Assembly (NCBI GenBank): GCA_964524145.1
Contig: CAZGCA010000050.1
Coordinates: forward strand, 1-45,802
Reading direction: 5' to 3'
DNA length: 45,802 nt
Source: CAZGCA01 sp964524145
GTDB taxonomy: Bacteria; Hydrogenedentota; CAZGCA01
Every line of letters starts with the position of its first letter. Positions within the stretch are counted from its first letter, which is position 1. Below, piece after piece: positions 24,895 through 32,512 of this stretch. The notes under the pieces were generated by a model. It ran no database searches, was not told where the DNA came from, and saw nothing but the letters and a program-made list of their open reading frames with translations. Position numbers and translations under genes: made by a program.

Positions 24895-25398
24895 CTAATC
24901 CACCTTCGTGAACCGTGATTTGGCAGCACCGCATATCGGGCATTTGTCCGGCGCGGCGCCTTCCACTGTGTTTCCGCACACCTGGCATACATAATAGTGT
25001 TTCCCGGGTATCTCATCGCCGTCTTCTACGGCTTTGAGCGCCTCTGTGTACAGTCCGTGGTGGATCTGTTCAACCTTGTTCGCTACATCGAACGTCCACT
25101 TCGCCTGTTCGTTTCCTTCCTCTTCGGCATCCTTGATAAACGCCGGGTACATTGACTGAAACTCGTAGTGCTCGCCCTCGACCGCTTGCTTCAGGTTCTC
25201 GGCAGTGTCGCCTATCCGGCCCATCGTTCTCAGGTGATTATGAGCGTGGACTGTCTCTGCAGCGGCGGCTGCCCGAAACAGCTTTGCCACCTGGGAATGT
25301 CCTTCCTTATCCGCCTTCTTGGCAAAGGCCAGATACTTGCGGTTGGCCTGGCTTTCGCCAGCAAACGCAGCACTCAGGTTATCGGTTGTCTTACTCAC
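24895..25398 (-). CDS. rbr: Rubrerythrin with C-terminal rubredoxin domain
   Basis: A 167-aa rubrerythrin. The diiron part contains AFAGESQANRKYLAFAKKA, AAETVHAHNHLR, AVEGEHYEF and VEQIHHGLY; the C-terminal rubredoxin-like domain has YVCQVCG and CPICGAAKSRF. It reduces peroxide to water using rubredoxin or NADH-linked electrons. The start is GTG at 25398, with GGAGG about 10 bases upstream. It lies 24 bases after the ferritin gene and 66 bases before the Cys-repeat gene. Confidence 0.94.
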   Translation of the reverse strand: MSKTTDNLSAAFAGESQANRKYLAFAKKADKEGHSQVAKLFRAAAAAETVHAHNHLRTMGRIGDTAENLKQAVEGEHYEFQSMYPAFIKDAEEEGNEQAKWTFDVANKVEQIHHGLYTEALKAVEDGDEIPGKHYYVCQVCGNTVEGAAPDKCPICGAAKSRFTKVD

Positions 25399-25422
25399 TG
25401 GTACTGTCCTCCTTCTCGCCGT

Positions 25423-25947
25423 CTATCCTGCTCCGCCTTCTGTCGTCGTTGGTGGCGTGAATACCCGCTGGCCCAACTCGCGGTCGAGCATGAACAGCCC
25501 ACCGGGCGCATCGCCGATAAGCTTGAGCTGCTGTACCACCGCGTCGGCGCTCGCCTCTTCCTCGACCTGCTCGGTGACGAACCACTGGAGGAATATCTCC
25601 GTGGCATGGTCATTCTCGCCTTTTGCTATCTTGACCAGGTCGTTGATCAAACCGGTCACCTTCTGTTCGTGCTGGTACGCAGCCTCGAACACCGCCAGCG
25701 GGGAATCCCATTCCCAAGGCGGCGCTTCCACAGCACCGAGCTTCACCCGGCCGCCGCGTTCGTTGGTGTAAGCGTGGAACTTCATCGCATGCACCGTTTC
25801 CTCCTGCGCCTGCACCTTCATCCAGTTCGCAAAACCGCCCAGGTTCAGCGACTCAAAGTAAGCGGACATCGACAGGTACAGGTACGCTGAGTACAGCTCG
25901 GCGTCCAGTTGGTCGTTCAATGCTTCCTGCATCTTCTCGCTGAGCAT
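25423..25947 (-). CDS. ftn: Ferritin (non-haem, FtnA type)
   Basis: A 174-aa iron-storage ferritin of the prokaryotic FtnA type. It opens MLSEKMQEALNDQLDAELYS and has the ferroxidase pattern E...EETVHAMK...E, with QWFVTEQVEEEASA as helix 4. I chose ATG 25947 because GGAAGGGG lies just upstream and the N-terminus then matches FtnA; an in-frame ATG at 25965 would overlap the desulfoferrodoxin gene. The ribosome site overlaps the upstream stop codon, so the two genes are coupled. Confidence 0.94.
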   Translation of the reverse strand: MLSEKMQEALNDQLDAELYSAYLYLSMSAYFESLNLGGFANWMKVQAQEETVHAMKFHAYTNERGGRVKLGAVEAPPWEWDSPLAVFEAAYQHEQKVTGLINDLVKIAKGENDHATEIFLQWFVTEQVEEEASADAVVQQLKLIGDAPGGLFMLDRELGQRVFTPPTTTEGGAG

Positions 25948-25952
25948 CGAGA

Positions 25953-26327
25953 TCACCCCTTCCATAATCCGTGCAGGTTGCAGTATTCGCGTGCCGTCAC
26001 CTGCTCGGCCGCGATCTCGAACGTCGCTTCAGGCGCGTCGCCCGGTTTCAGGAACTGGCGGTAGACCTTGCCGTCGGCTATCACCTCGATCCACTCGATG
26101 TAGTGTTTCTCCTCCATGGGATGTGCTACGCTGCCAACCTTGACCTTCACGCCGGTGGCCGTCTTCTCGACGACGGGCACGTGCTTCTCCTGAGCCGCGT
26201 CAACCGTGTTCTCTTCGTAGAGCTTCATCGGCTGGCCGCAGCATACGAGGCTTCCTTGACCCTCGTGAAGCATCTCGACGATGTTCCCGCATACCTCACA
26301 TTTGTATACTTGTTGCCGTTGTGTCAT
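25953..26327 (-). CDS. dfx: Desulfoferrodoxin (superoxide reductase)
   Basis: A 124-aa 2Fe superoxide reductase that turns superoxide into H2O2 without making O2. The N-terminal desulforedoxin domain binds Fe with Cys10, Cys13, Cys29 and Cys30. The catalytic SOR domain has Glu47-Lys48-His49 (EKHVP), His69, His75, Cys116 and His119 (CNLHGLW), a full active site. There is no signal peptide, so it works in the cytoplasm. AAGGAGG precedes ATG 26327. The ferritin gene follows after 5 bases, so iron and superoxide control are linked. Confidence 0.97.
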   Translation of the reverse strand: MTQRQQVYKCEVCGNIVEMLHEGQGSLVCCGQPMKLYEENTVDAAQEKHVPVVEKTATGVKVKVGSVAHPMEEKHYIEWIEVIADGKVYRQFLKPGDAPEATFEIAAEQVTAREYCNLHGLWKG

Positions 26328-26398
26328 TTTCTCATCCTCCTTATCCGGCTCCCTGTAACAGAACTACCTAGCAGACCTTTCTTGATCGGACTTCCACC

Positions 26399-26971
26399 CT
26401 ACCAGTTCTCCGCCAGAAGCTCGAAATGAGCTTGCGGATGCGCGCAAGCTGGACAAATTTCAGGCGCTTCGGTGCCTTCGTGCAGGTAACCGCAGTTGCG
26501 ACACCGCCACACGACGGGCTTGTCCTTCTTGAACACCGTCCCGGCCTCAACATTTGCCAAGAGACCCAGATACCGTTTCTCGTGTTGTCTCTCGGCCACC
26601 GCGATTGACCTGAATATCCCGGCGATCTCATCAAACCCCTCTTGTTCGGCGATCTTGGCAAAGCCGGGGTACATCTCTTCCCACTCGTAGTGCTCCCCGC
26701 CTGCACTCGCCTTCAGGTTCTCTGCCGTCGTGCCTATGACGCCCGCAGGGAACGCTGCTTGAATCTCTACTTCGCCTCCTTCGAGCTGTTTGAAGAACCG
26801 CTTCGCGTGTTCCTTCTCCTGGTCAGCAGTCTCGGTGAAAATGTCGGCAATCTGCACGAACCCAGCCTTCTTGGCCTGGCTGGCGAAGTAGGTGTACCGG
26901 TTCCTGGCTTGCGACTCTCCCGCAAACGCCGTCAGAAGGTTCCTTTCCGTTTTCGACCCCTTCAGCTCCAT
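26399..26971 (-). CDS. rbr: Rubrerythrin (classical, 190 aa)
   Basis: A classical rubrerythrin with diiron motifs FAGESQARNRYTYFA, ADQEKEHAKRFF, GGEHYEWEEMYPGFA and VAERQHEKRYL, then a rubredoxin domain with CRNCG and CPACAHPQAHF. It reduces H2O2 to water. AAGGAGAAGGAAAG precedes ATG 26971, inside the end of the upstream 85-aa gene, with which it overlaps by 10 bases; the two are translationally coupled. Confidence 0.96.
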   Translation of the reverse strand: MELKGSKTERNLLTAFAGESQARNRYTYFASQAKKAGFVQIADIFTETADQEKEHAKRFFKQLEGGEVEIQAAFPAGVIGTTAENLKASAGGEHYEWEEMYPGFAKIAEQEGFDEIAGIFRSIAVAERQHEKRYLGLLANVEAGTVFKKDKPVVWRCRNCGYLHEGTEAPEICPACAHPQAHFELLAENW

Positions 26972-27219
26972 CTTTCCTTCTCCTTCGTTTTCATACTATC
27001 TTGGTTAGAATAAGGTTTGTCCCAAATTCCTTTCCCTTTGTGAGCTTCCCGTTCGCGTTCGGCTTCTGCGCGTATCTTGTAGGCGCAGTCGCGAACCACG
27101 CCGTACAACACCCCGCACCCGTCATCCTGCATGGCCATTTCACCATTGTCTGCCAGAATCATCAAGTCGGTGGCCATTCGTAGTGCCTTCCTGATGTTCT
27201 CGTTGCACTCGTGAGTCAT
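26962..27219 (-). CDS. Small acidic/basic protein, first gene of the defence block
   Basis: An 85-aa soluble helical protein that I cannot assign to a named family. The N-terminal part is THECNENIRKALRMATDLM; the middle has DDGCGVLYGVVRDCAY with three Cys in total; the C-terminus is charged (KIRAEAEREREAHKGKG). I recall similar small proteins near rubrerythrins in anaerobes, without a function. ATG 27219 has AAGGAGG (27227-27233) upstream, better than the in-frame ATG at 27237. It is the first gene after the sigma-54 promoter, and its end overlaps the rubrerythrin start by 10 bases. Confidence 0.8.
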   Translation of the reverse strand: MTHECNENIRKALRMATDLMILADNGEMAMQDDGCGVLYGVVRDCAYKIRAEAEREREAHKGKGIWDKPYSNQDSMKTKEKERWS

Positions 27220-27279
27220 CAACAATCCTCCTTGCACTCACGTCTTAACTAACCACCATCTCATTCCGCGACCTCATAA

Positions 27280-27295
27280 AGCAGATGACGTGCCA
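27280..27295 (-). promoter_or_regulatory. Sigma-54 promoter of the oxygen-defence block
   Basis: On the minus strand TGGCAC (27295-27290), five bases, and CTGCT (27284-27280) match the sigma-54 -24/-12 consensus TGGCAC-N5-TTGCW with a single mismatch. Transcription would start near 27268, about 50 bases before the first ATG. It faces away from a sigma-54 activator gene whose end is 290 bases upstream. Confidence 0.8.
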
Positions 27296-27371
27296 ACTGA
27301 TACAGCCGAAACGTAAGCTGTTTTGCAGAAGCTTGTTACACATGGACCCGCTGCCCCTGGACCGTTCCCGG

Positions 27372-27402
27372 CTGTCTCATAAGAGTGACGCTAATGAGAC
27401 AG
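27372..27402. promoter_or_regulatory. Putative activator binding site 1 (inverted repeat)
   Basis: CTGTCTCAT (27372-27380) and ATGAGACAG (27394-27402) are perfect 9-base complements, 13 bases apart, about 90 bases upstream of the -24 box of the sigma-54 promoter. This is the usual place for an enhancer-binding protein. Confidence 0.7.
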
Positions 27403-27516
27403 TGACCGACGCGCAAGACAAATAAGAGAAACACGAGCTTGATGCGCGTGTTTTCGTATGTCATTGAAGGTCAATGCCTTGTCGCCACCTAATCCAGCCG
27501 ATCAGAGTATCTGTGC

Positions 27517-27568
27517 GTGTCTCACTTACCACACGTGATACACTTGCGCTCAAATGAGACAGTGAGAC
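27517..27568. promoter_or_regulatory. Putative activator binding site 2 (inverted repeat)
   Basis: TGTCTCACTT (27518-27527) pairs with AAATGAGACA (27552-27561) with one mismatch, and a further GTGAGAC half-site follows at 27562-27568. The half-site TGTCTCAY is the same as in site 1, about 150 bases away. The remaining part of 27220-27582 has no gene that I can support. Confidence 0.65.
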
Positions 27569-27582
27569 GCCAGGTCAAGTAG

Positions 27583-28977
27583 TTAAGAAAGGGAGATGGC
27601 GCTGTCGTTGAGGAAGCGGTAGAGAGTCGCACGCGCGACGCCCAGTCTGCGGGCGGCTTCTACCTTGTTGCCGTTGGTTTCATCAAGCGCGCGCCGCACA
27701 GTGTCAGCGTTGAGTTTGCGCTTTCGAACCCTCTTGCGAGGCTTTTCTGCCGGCACCCGCTCGCTCGAGAGCGTCGGAGGCAGATGCTCCACTTCCAGGA
27801 CCGTGCCTCTGCATTTCACCAGGGCATATTGAAACACGTTCTGCAGTTCCCGTATGTTGCCGGGCCAGTCATAGTCCAGCAACAGATCGAGCACTTGCGG
27901 CGATAGTGTGACGTCCTCCCGGTCCATCTCCGCCGTCGCCTGTTTGAGGATGTGCTCGGCCAAAAAGGGAATATCGGTACGTCGTTCCCGCAAAGGCGGG
28001 AGCGTGATAGGGACAACGCACAACCTGTAGAACAGGTCTTTCCGAAACCGGCCGGCGGCTACCTCCCGACGAAGATCCTTGTTTGTCGCGCTCACAACCC
28101 GTACGTCAACCCTGACCGTTTCCTCTGCCCCGACGCGCTCGAACGTCCCTTCCTGAAGGACCCGCAGGAGCTTCACCTGCATCGCAGGGCTCAGGTCTCC
28201 CACCTCGTCCAGGAATATCGTTCCCCCGTTGGCCAGTTCGAACCGGCCCTTCTTGTCCCGAATCGCTCCCGTGAACGCTCCTCGAACGTGCCCGAAAAGC
28301 TCGCTCTCCAACAGCCCCTCCGGCAGAGCGCTGCAGTTGACGGGCACGAAAAGCCTCTCGGCACGCGGACCTTCGTTGTGAATCGCTGCGGCAACAAGTT
28401 CCTTGCCGGTGCCGCTTTCCCCATGAATCAGGACGGGAGCGCTGACTCTCGAGACCTCCCTTATTGTCTCGAACAGCTCCAACATCTTTGCATCCTGGCC
28501 CACAATCCGGCTAAAGCTCTGCTCTGTCTCCAGGCGCCGACGAAGACGGTTCAATTCGGTTATGTCTTCAAGAACAATGATAGCAAACCGTTCCCCCTCG
28601 TAGTCGATGGGAGCAGCGCTGACAAGAAGCACGAGGTCGCGAGCCTTCCCATCGACCGTCAGTTGAACCTCTGCCTTGTTCCGGTGTACTCGCGTTCCGG
28701 CAAGCGCTTCCAGTGCCGTGTTTCGAACTCGGCAGGTCTGGCAATAGTCGGCAAAACCGCAGCCGTCCGGACTCTCTGACGCATGAACGCACCTGAGAGC
28801 CTCGCCACCACGCTTATCGACAACCTCCCCCCGAGAGATCCCAAAAGTCTGCTCCAACACCTTGTTTATTCGCTGTACCCGTCTGTCACGGTCAACCACA
28901 AGTACGCCGCACGGGATCGACTCGAACAGCGTGTTCAAGAACCCTTTCTGATCCAGCAGCTCTCCGATGGAACTCAT
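27583..28977 (-). CDS. Sigma-54-dependent activator with Cys-rich PAS domain
   Basis: A 464-aa enhancer-binding protein. Residues 1-150 form a PAS domain (LFESIPCGVLVVDRDRRVQR) carrying four cysteines spaced C-X9-C-X5-C-X2-C inside its variable part, a likely metal, haem or redox sensor. The AAA+ domain has Walker A GESGTGKE, the sigma-54 contact loop GAFTGA, and Walker B IFLDEVGDL. The C-terminal Fis-type helix-turn-helix is NKVEAARRLGVARATLYRFL. It has no response-regulator receiver domain. Its ribosome site is weak. Downstream lie paired TGTCTCAT sites and a sigma-54 promoter, so it most likely switches on the defence block. Confidence 0.93.
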   Translation of the reverse strand: MSSIGELLDQKGFLNTLFESIPCGVLVVDRDRRVQRINKVLEQTFGISRGEVVDKRGGEALRCVHASESPDGCGFADYCQTCRVRNTALEALAGTRVHRNKAEVQLTVDGKARDLVLLVSAAPIDYEGERFAIIVLEDITELNRLRRRLETEQSFSRIVGQDAKMLELFETIREVSRVSAPVLIHGESGTGKELVAAAIHNEGPRAERLFVPVNCSALPEGLLESELFGHVRGAFTGAIRDKKGRFELANGGTIFLDEVGDLSPAMQVKLLRVLQEGTFERVGAEETVRVDVRVVSATNKDLRREVAAGRFRKDLFYRLCVVPITLPPLRERRTDIPFLAEHILKQATAEMDREDVTLSPQVLDLLLDYDWPGNIRELQNVFQYALVKCRGTVLEVEHLPPTLSSERVPAEKPRKRVRKRKLNADTVRRALDETNGNKVEAARRLGVARATLYRFLNDSAISLS

Positions 28978-29044
28978 TTCCGGTTCGCTTTGTCTTTCTC
29001 TTCTAAACGTGGCCCAACGGGCGCCCCCATTCCTTCTTTCCTTG

Positions 29045-29073
29045 AATATAGCACACTCTCTTGTGGTATGAAA
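29045..29073 (-). promoter_or_regulatory. Possible promoter of the activator gene
   Basis: On the minus strand TTTCAT (29073-29068), 17 bases, then TATATT (29050-29045), about 68 bases before the activator ATG. The -35 box is poor. Confidence 0.4.
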
Positions 29074-29082
29074 CCCCCTTGT

Positions 29083-29913
29083 TTACGTAGCTCCCGCCGC
29101 TAACAGAGATCTGCACCGTACTAGAAACTCGCCCAGGTCCGTGTCGTCACGGATCCCGAGACGAGTGAGCGCAAAGTCGTACCGAACCGGATCCTCCGGC
29201 GAGATCTTCCTGAACGCCGTTGTTATCTCGATTGCGGCGCGCATAGTGGCCTGCTTTCGCTCTGTCAGCCTAAGCCCCAGGCAAATCCTGTGCATGTGCG
29301 TATCGAGCGGGACTATCAGCTTCGAAGCCGGGACATCATGCCATCCTCCCGGGTCCACCTCGTCACTACGTACCATCCAGCGCAGGAACAGATTCAGCCT
29401 CTTGCAGGCGCTGCCTCCTCGCGGCGAAGGCAGGAGAGAGCCCAACTGCCCGCCGGCCGCCGATCTCACCTCATCCACAAGAGCCGAAAGCGCCGGAAGC
29501 ACCGTATCGTCGTCTTCGTCCAGGTTCGCCGCAAAACACTCCCGCAGGGAACCGTATCTCTCGATAGCGTGTTTCGCACCATACAACATAGCCGCAAGCT
29601 CCTCGCCGGTCGTGAACCTGTGCTTGAAATCCGCGAATGTCTTCCGCAACGAGCCCCGGGACACACATCGCAGGAAAACCGACGGCGACGGCATGCGATC
29701 GAGAACCGACGAGACACTTCTCAGTATCTGGGCTACCCTTCCGTATGCAAGTGACGAAGCCACAAGGCCCACTATTTCGCGGTCGACCGGGTCGTCGTAA
29801 TCATACAGGAACTCCAGCGGATCCGGGTGAACAAACCGCCTCCGGTTGTATGTCGCGTGAAGCTCGTCAAGAACCGTTCTATCGACCGCCGCTGACATCT
29901 CTGCATCACTCAC
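29083..29913 (-). CDS. TIGR02757 family protein of unknown function
   Basis: A 276-aa protein recognisable as the TIGR02757/DUF2400 family by its opening (LDELHATYNRRRFVHPDPLEFLYDY), VGLVASSLAYGRVAQI, and the SKLIVPLDTHMHRICLGL core. The helical make-up and the DTH...GL segment recall helix-hairpin-helix DNA glycosylases, but no function is established. The start is uncertain: GTG at 29913 or ATG at 29898, neither with a good ribosome site. It is followed by the activator gene after 105 bases and is divergent from prmC. Confidence 0.85.
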   Translation of the reverse strand: MSDAEMSAAVDRTVLDELHATYNRRRFVHPDPLEFLYDYDDPVDREIVGLVASSLAYGRVAQILRSVSSVLDRMPSPSVFLRCVSRGSLRKTFADFKHRFTTGEELAAMLYGAKHAIERYGSLRECFAANLDEDDDTVLPALSALVDEVRSAAGGQLGSLLPSPRGGSACKRLNLFLRWMVRSDEVDPGGWHDVPASKLIVPLDTHMHRICLGLRLTERKQATMRAAIEITTAFRKISPEDPVRYDFALTRLGIRDDTDLGEFLVRCRSLLAAGAT

Positions 29914-29917
29914 TGTT

Positions 29918-29930
29918 AATAGTGACTATT
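29918..29930. promoter_or_regulatory. Small palindrome next to the TIGR02757 start
   Basis: AATAGT-G-ACTATT is a perfect 6-1-6 palindrome just upstream of the start codon. It could be an operator; nothing else supports this. Confidence 0.25.
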
Positions 29931-30014
29931 CTTCTCTGGAGCTTGCCATCCCGGTCCCGGTTTGTCAAGCGCGTTCCACACAGGCGATCCATCCACGACG
30001 ACGACAAATCCTGG

Positions 30015-30043
30015 TTGAAATTGTGGTGCGAATGTGTCAGGAT
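30015..30043 (+). promoter_or_regulatory. Promoter of prmC-radC
   Basis: TTGAAA (30015-30020), a 17-base spacer and CAGGAT (30038-30043), about 50 bases before prmC. Spacing is ideal; the -10 is moderate. Confidence 0.5.
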
Positions 30044-30091
30044 CTGGGACGGGATACGACATCTCTGAAGCCGAAGAGGGGACATATCGTG

Positions 30092-30982
30092 ATGAAGCGC
30101 GCGCCCGCTACACCGTCTACTTCGGTGGCCGCGGAACTTGCCTGGGCAGCGGAGCTCCTGAAGGTCTCGGGAGTGGACGAACCCCGACTGGACGCGGAAC
30201 TGTTGCTGGCGCACGCCATCGGTACTGACCGTTCAAGACTGTTTTCGGAACTCAGCGCGGACATTGAAGTCCATGCACATGAGAGGTTCCAGGAACTGGT
30301 CGACCGGCGGGCACGTCGCGAACCACTGGCCTACATCACCGGTCATAAAGAGTTCATGTCCTTGGACTTCCAGGTGACGCGGGACGTGCTCATACCAAGA
30401 CCGGAAACCGAATCGATCGTCGAACGCTCGATATCGTTTCTCGAGACGACTCCGGGCGAGCCGATCATTATCGACCTCGGCACCGGCTCCGGGTGTATCG
30501 CGGTCGCAGTCGCACACTACGTTTCGAGCGCTCGCGTATACGCCTCGGACACCTCGGCTCCAGCGTTGAAGATCGCCGCGCGCAACATCGAGCTAAACGA
30601 CGTCCCGGACCGCGTTGAGTTGAGGCACGGCGACCTCTATACAGCTTTTGCCGGCGATAGCCTTCAAGGCAAAGTCTCGCTGGTGGTCTCCAACCCGCCC
30701 TACGTACGCGATGACGAAATGGCCGTGCTTGCGCCCGAAATCAGGGAATACGAGCCGCCCGAAGCGCTCTATGCCGGCGAGGGTGGTCTCGATAGTGTCC
30801 GGCCCATCGTTGAACACGCCCCGGAATACCTGATCGGTGGCGGCGCGGTCTGCATCGAGCTCGCAGCAAACCAGTACGATGATGCATGCGAGATACTGAG
30901 GGCAACGACAGCGTTCAAGGAGAGCGAACCTGTAACCGATTGTGCCGGCACGGTACGCGGGATATTCGCGAGGAGGCAGTGA
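30092..30982 (+). CDS. prmC: Peptide chain release factor N5-glutamine methyltransferase
   Basis: A 296-aa SAM-dependent enzyme that methylates the Gln of the GGQ motif in release factors. The N-terminal helical domain ends with REPLAYITGHKEFMSLDF; the SAM site is IDLGTGSGCIAVA; the catalytic motif is NPPY (VVSNPPYVRDDE), which binds the glutamine. AAGAGGGG lies about 10 bases before ATG 30092. Its TGA stop shares one base with the radC ATG. Confidence 0.94.
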   Translation: MKRAPATPSTSVAAELAWAAELLKVSGVDEPRLDAELLLAHAIGTDRSRLFSELSADIEVHAHERFQELVDRRARREPLAYITGHKEFMSLDFQVTRDVLIPRPETESIVERSISFLETTPGEPIIIDLGTGSGCIAVAVAHYVSSARVYASDTSAPALKIAARNIELNDVPDRVELRHGDLYTAFAGDSLQGKVSLVVSNPPYVRDDEMAVLAPEIREYEPPEALYAGEGGLDSVRPIVEHAPEYLIGGGAVCIELAANQYDDACEILRATTAFKESEPVTDCAGTVRGIFARRQ

Positions 30983-31677
30983 TGGCTGACGAACCCAGCG
31001 GCATGTACGTCCGGGAACTCCCCCCGGAAGAGCGGCCCCGGGAACGGCTCAAGAAGGTGGGAGCCGAGAACCTGAAATCGTCCGAGTTACTGGCGATTCT
31101 CTTCCGCACAGGCAGCCGCACGCTGGGCGCGCAAGATCTTGCCCGCAAAGTGCTTGCAGAGTTCGGCGACGTGCGCAAGCTTGCCAAGGCGAGCATCGAG
31201 GAACTGTGCGAGATCAAGGGCGTCGGCGAGGTGAAGGCGATCGAGATCAAGGCTGCGCTCGAGCTGGGCCGCCGGCTCGCCGCTTTCACCGAAGCCGAAC
31301 GACCCGTGATTCGCAACGCGAACGACGTCTCATCACTTCTCATGAGCGAGTGCAAAGTGCTCGATGAGGAACATTTCCGCGTGCTCTTGCTCACCACCAA
31401 GAACCAGCTTATCCGAGTCGAGGAGATCTCCGTCGGCTCGCTCGACAACAGCGTTGTGCATCCGAGAGAATGTTTCCGCCCGGCAATAGCGGCAAGCGCT
31501 GCCGCCGTTATCCTCATACACAACCATCCCAGCGGCGACCCGAAACCCAGCAAGGAAGACGTCGCGATAACGCGGCGGCTCGTGCAGGCCGGCGAAATAC
31601 TCGGCATCAACGTGCTCGACCATGTCGTCTTCGGCGACGGCACGATAGTCAGCCTCAAAGAACGCGGCCTCATGTAG
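30982..31677 (+). CDS. radC: RadC/JAB family protein
   Basis: A 231-aa protein of the RadC family (a historic DNA-repair name; function unclear). The N-terminal helix-hairpin-helix region (LAKASIEELCEIKGVGEVKA) is followed by a JAB/MPN domain with the zinc motif HNHPSGDPKPSKED. AGGAGG (30971-30976) sits before ATG 30982, which overlaps the prmC stop by one base, so the two form an operon. Confidence 0.94.
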   Translation: MADEPSGMYVRELPPEERPRERLKKVGAENLKSSELLAILFRTGSRTLGAQDLARKVLAEFGDVRKLAKASIEELCEIKGVGEVKAIEIKAALELGRRLAAFTEAERPVIRNANDVSSLLMSECKVLDEEHFRVLLLTTKNQLIRVEEISVGSLDNSVVHPRECFRPAIAASAAAVILIHNHPSGDPKPSKEDVAITRRLVQAGEILGINVLDHVVFGDGTIVSLKERGLM

Positions 31678-31725
31678 CCACCTCAACCGGCGCAGCAACT
31701 CCTCATTCTGTTGGCATGATCAGAC

Positions 31726-31754
31726 TTGAAAAACGGGCCGGGCAGGTGTAGACT
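31726..31754 (+). promoter_or_regulatory. Promoter of the HAMP protein gene
   Basis: TTGAAA (31726-31731), 17 bases, TAGACT (31749-31754). It is about 84 bases before the start codon. Confidence 0.6.
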
Positions 31755-31837
31755 TGGGCAACGTACATTCCAACGTGGGAGAGGCTAGAGGCGGCGGCTT
31801 ACCAAGAGAAGAACCTGGTAGTAGTGGGAGACACACC

Positions 31838-32512
31838 ATGAAACAACGAAACAAGCGAAGAAAGTACATCGTCGACCTTCGCTTCCAGGGTGGACATGTC
31901 CTCGGATATGTAGTGCTCGTTGCGATATCGGCCGTGATAATAGGCCTCCTGTTCGCGTGCCTCTTCCTGTATAAGGCCGGACCATACAAGGTGCAACAGT
32001 CCATTCTCCCCCTCGAGGGAAGCCTTTCGCCGACCGGTGCAGAGGCGCAATCGCTGTTGAGCGAAGACTTGCTTATTCTGTTCTTGTGGATGCTGATAGC
32101 GCTTCTTGCCGTGGCCGTTGTATGGGCTGTGCTCGCATCTCATCGCATTGCAGGCGCCTCGTTCCATATCAAGAAATCGCTCAAAGGGATAGCAGGAGGC
32201 GATCTGGAGACTCATCTGAGACTGAGAAAGAAGGACAAGCTGAAAGACCTCGCCGAAGAGATCAACGTGCTCCGTGAAACACTGCGTGAGAAGGCCGACG
32301 AAGACAGGCATGCAGCCGATGAGATCGCCGCTAAAGCCCGCGACGCTGCTGCAATACTCTACACCGGGTTGTCGGAGGAGGAACTGCCCAGAAAGCTCGA
32401 CCTGGCGTTGGCTGACATCGTTTCCGCGTGCGGCACAATAGCCCGTAGACCCAATGCGGAGCCTCAGAAGACTCAGGATAGGGGAGACAAGCGCAAGGGA
32501 ACAACCGGTTGA
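31838..32512 (+). CDS. HAMP-domain membrane protein
   Basis: A 224-aa protein with a basic N-terminus (MKQRNKRRKY), two transmembrane helices (about residues 20-47 and 76-98) with a short outside loop between them, then a HAMP-like segment (ASFHIKKSLKGIAGGDLE) and a coiled-coil tail. It lacks kinase, methyl-accepting or cyclase output domains, so it may transmit a signal to another protein or have a structural role. GGGAG lies 7 bases before ATG 31838. Its stop overlaps the start of the next gene, a GspG-like protein, by one base. Confidence 0.8.
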   Translation: MKQRNKRRKYIVDLRFQGGHVLGYVVLVAISAVIIGLLFACLFLYKAGPYKVQQSILPLEGSLSPTGAEAQSLLSEDLLILFLWMLIALLAVAVVWAVLASHRIAGASFHIKKSLKGIAGGDLETHLRLRKKDKLKDLAEEINVLRETLREKADEDRHAADEIAAKARDAAAILYTGLSEEELPRKLDLALADIVSACGTIARRPNAEPQKTQDRGDKRKGTTG

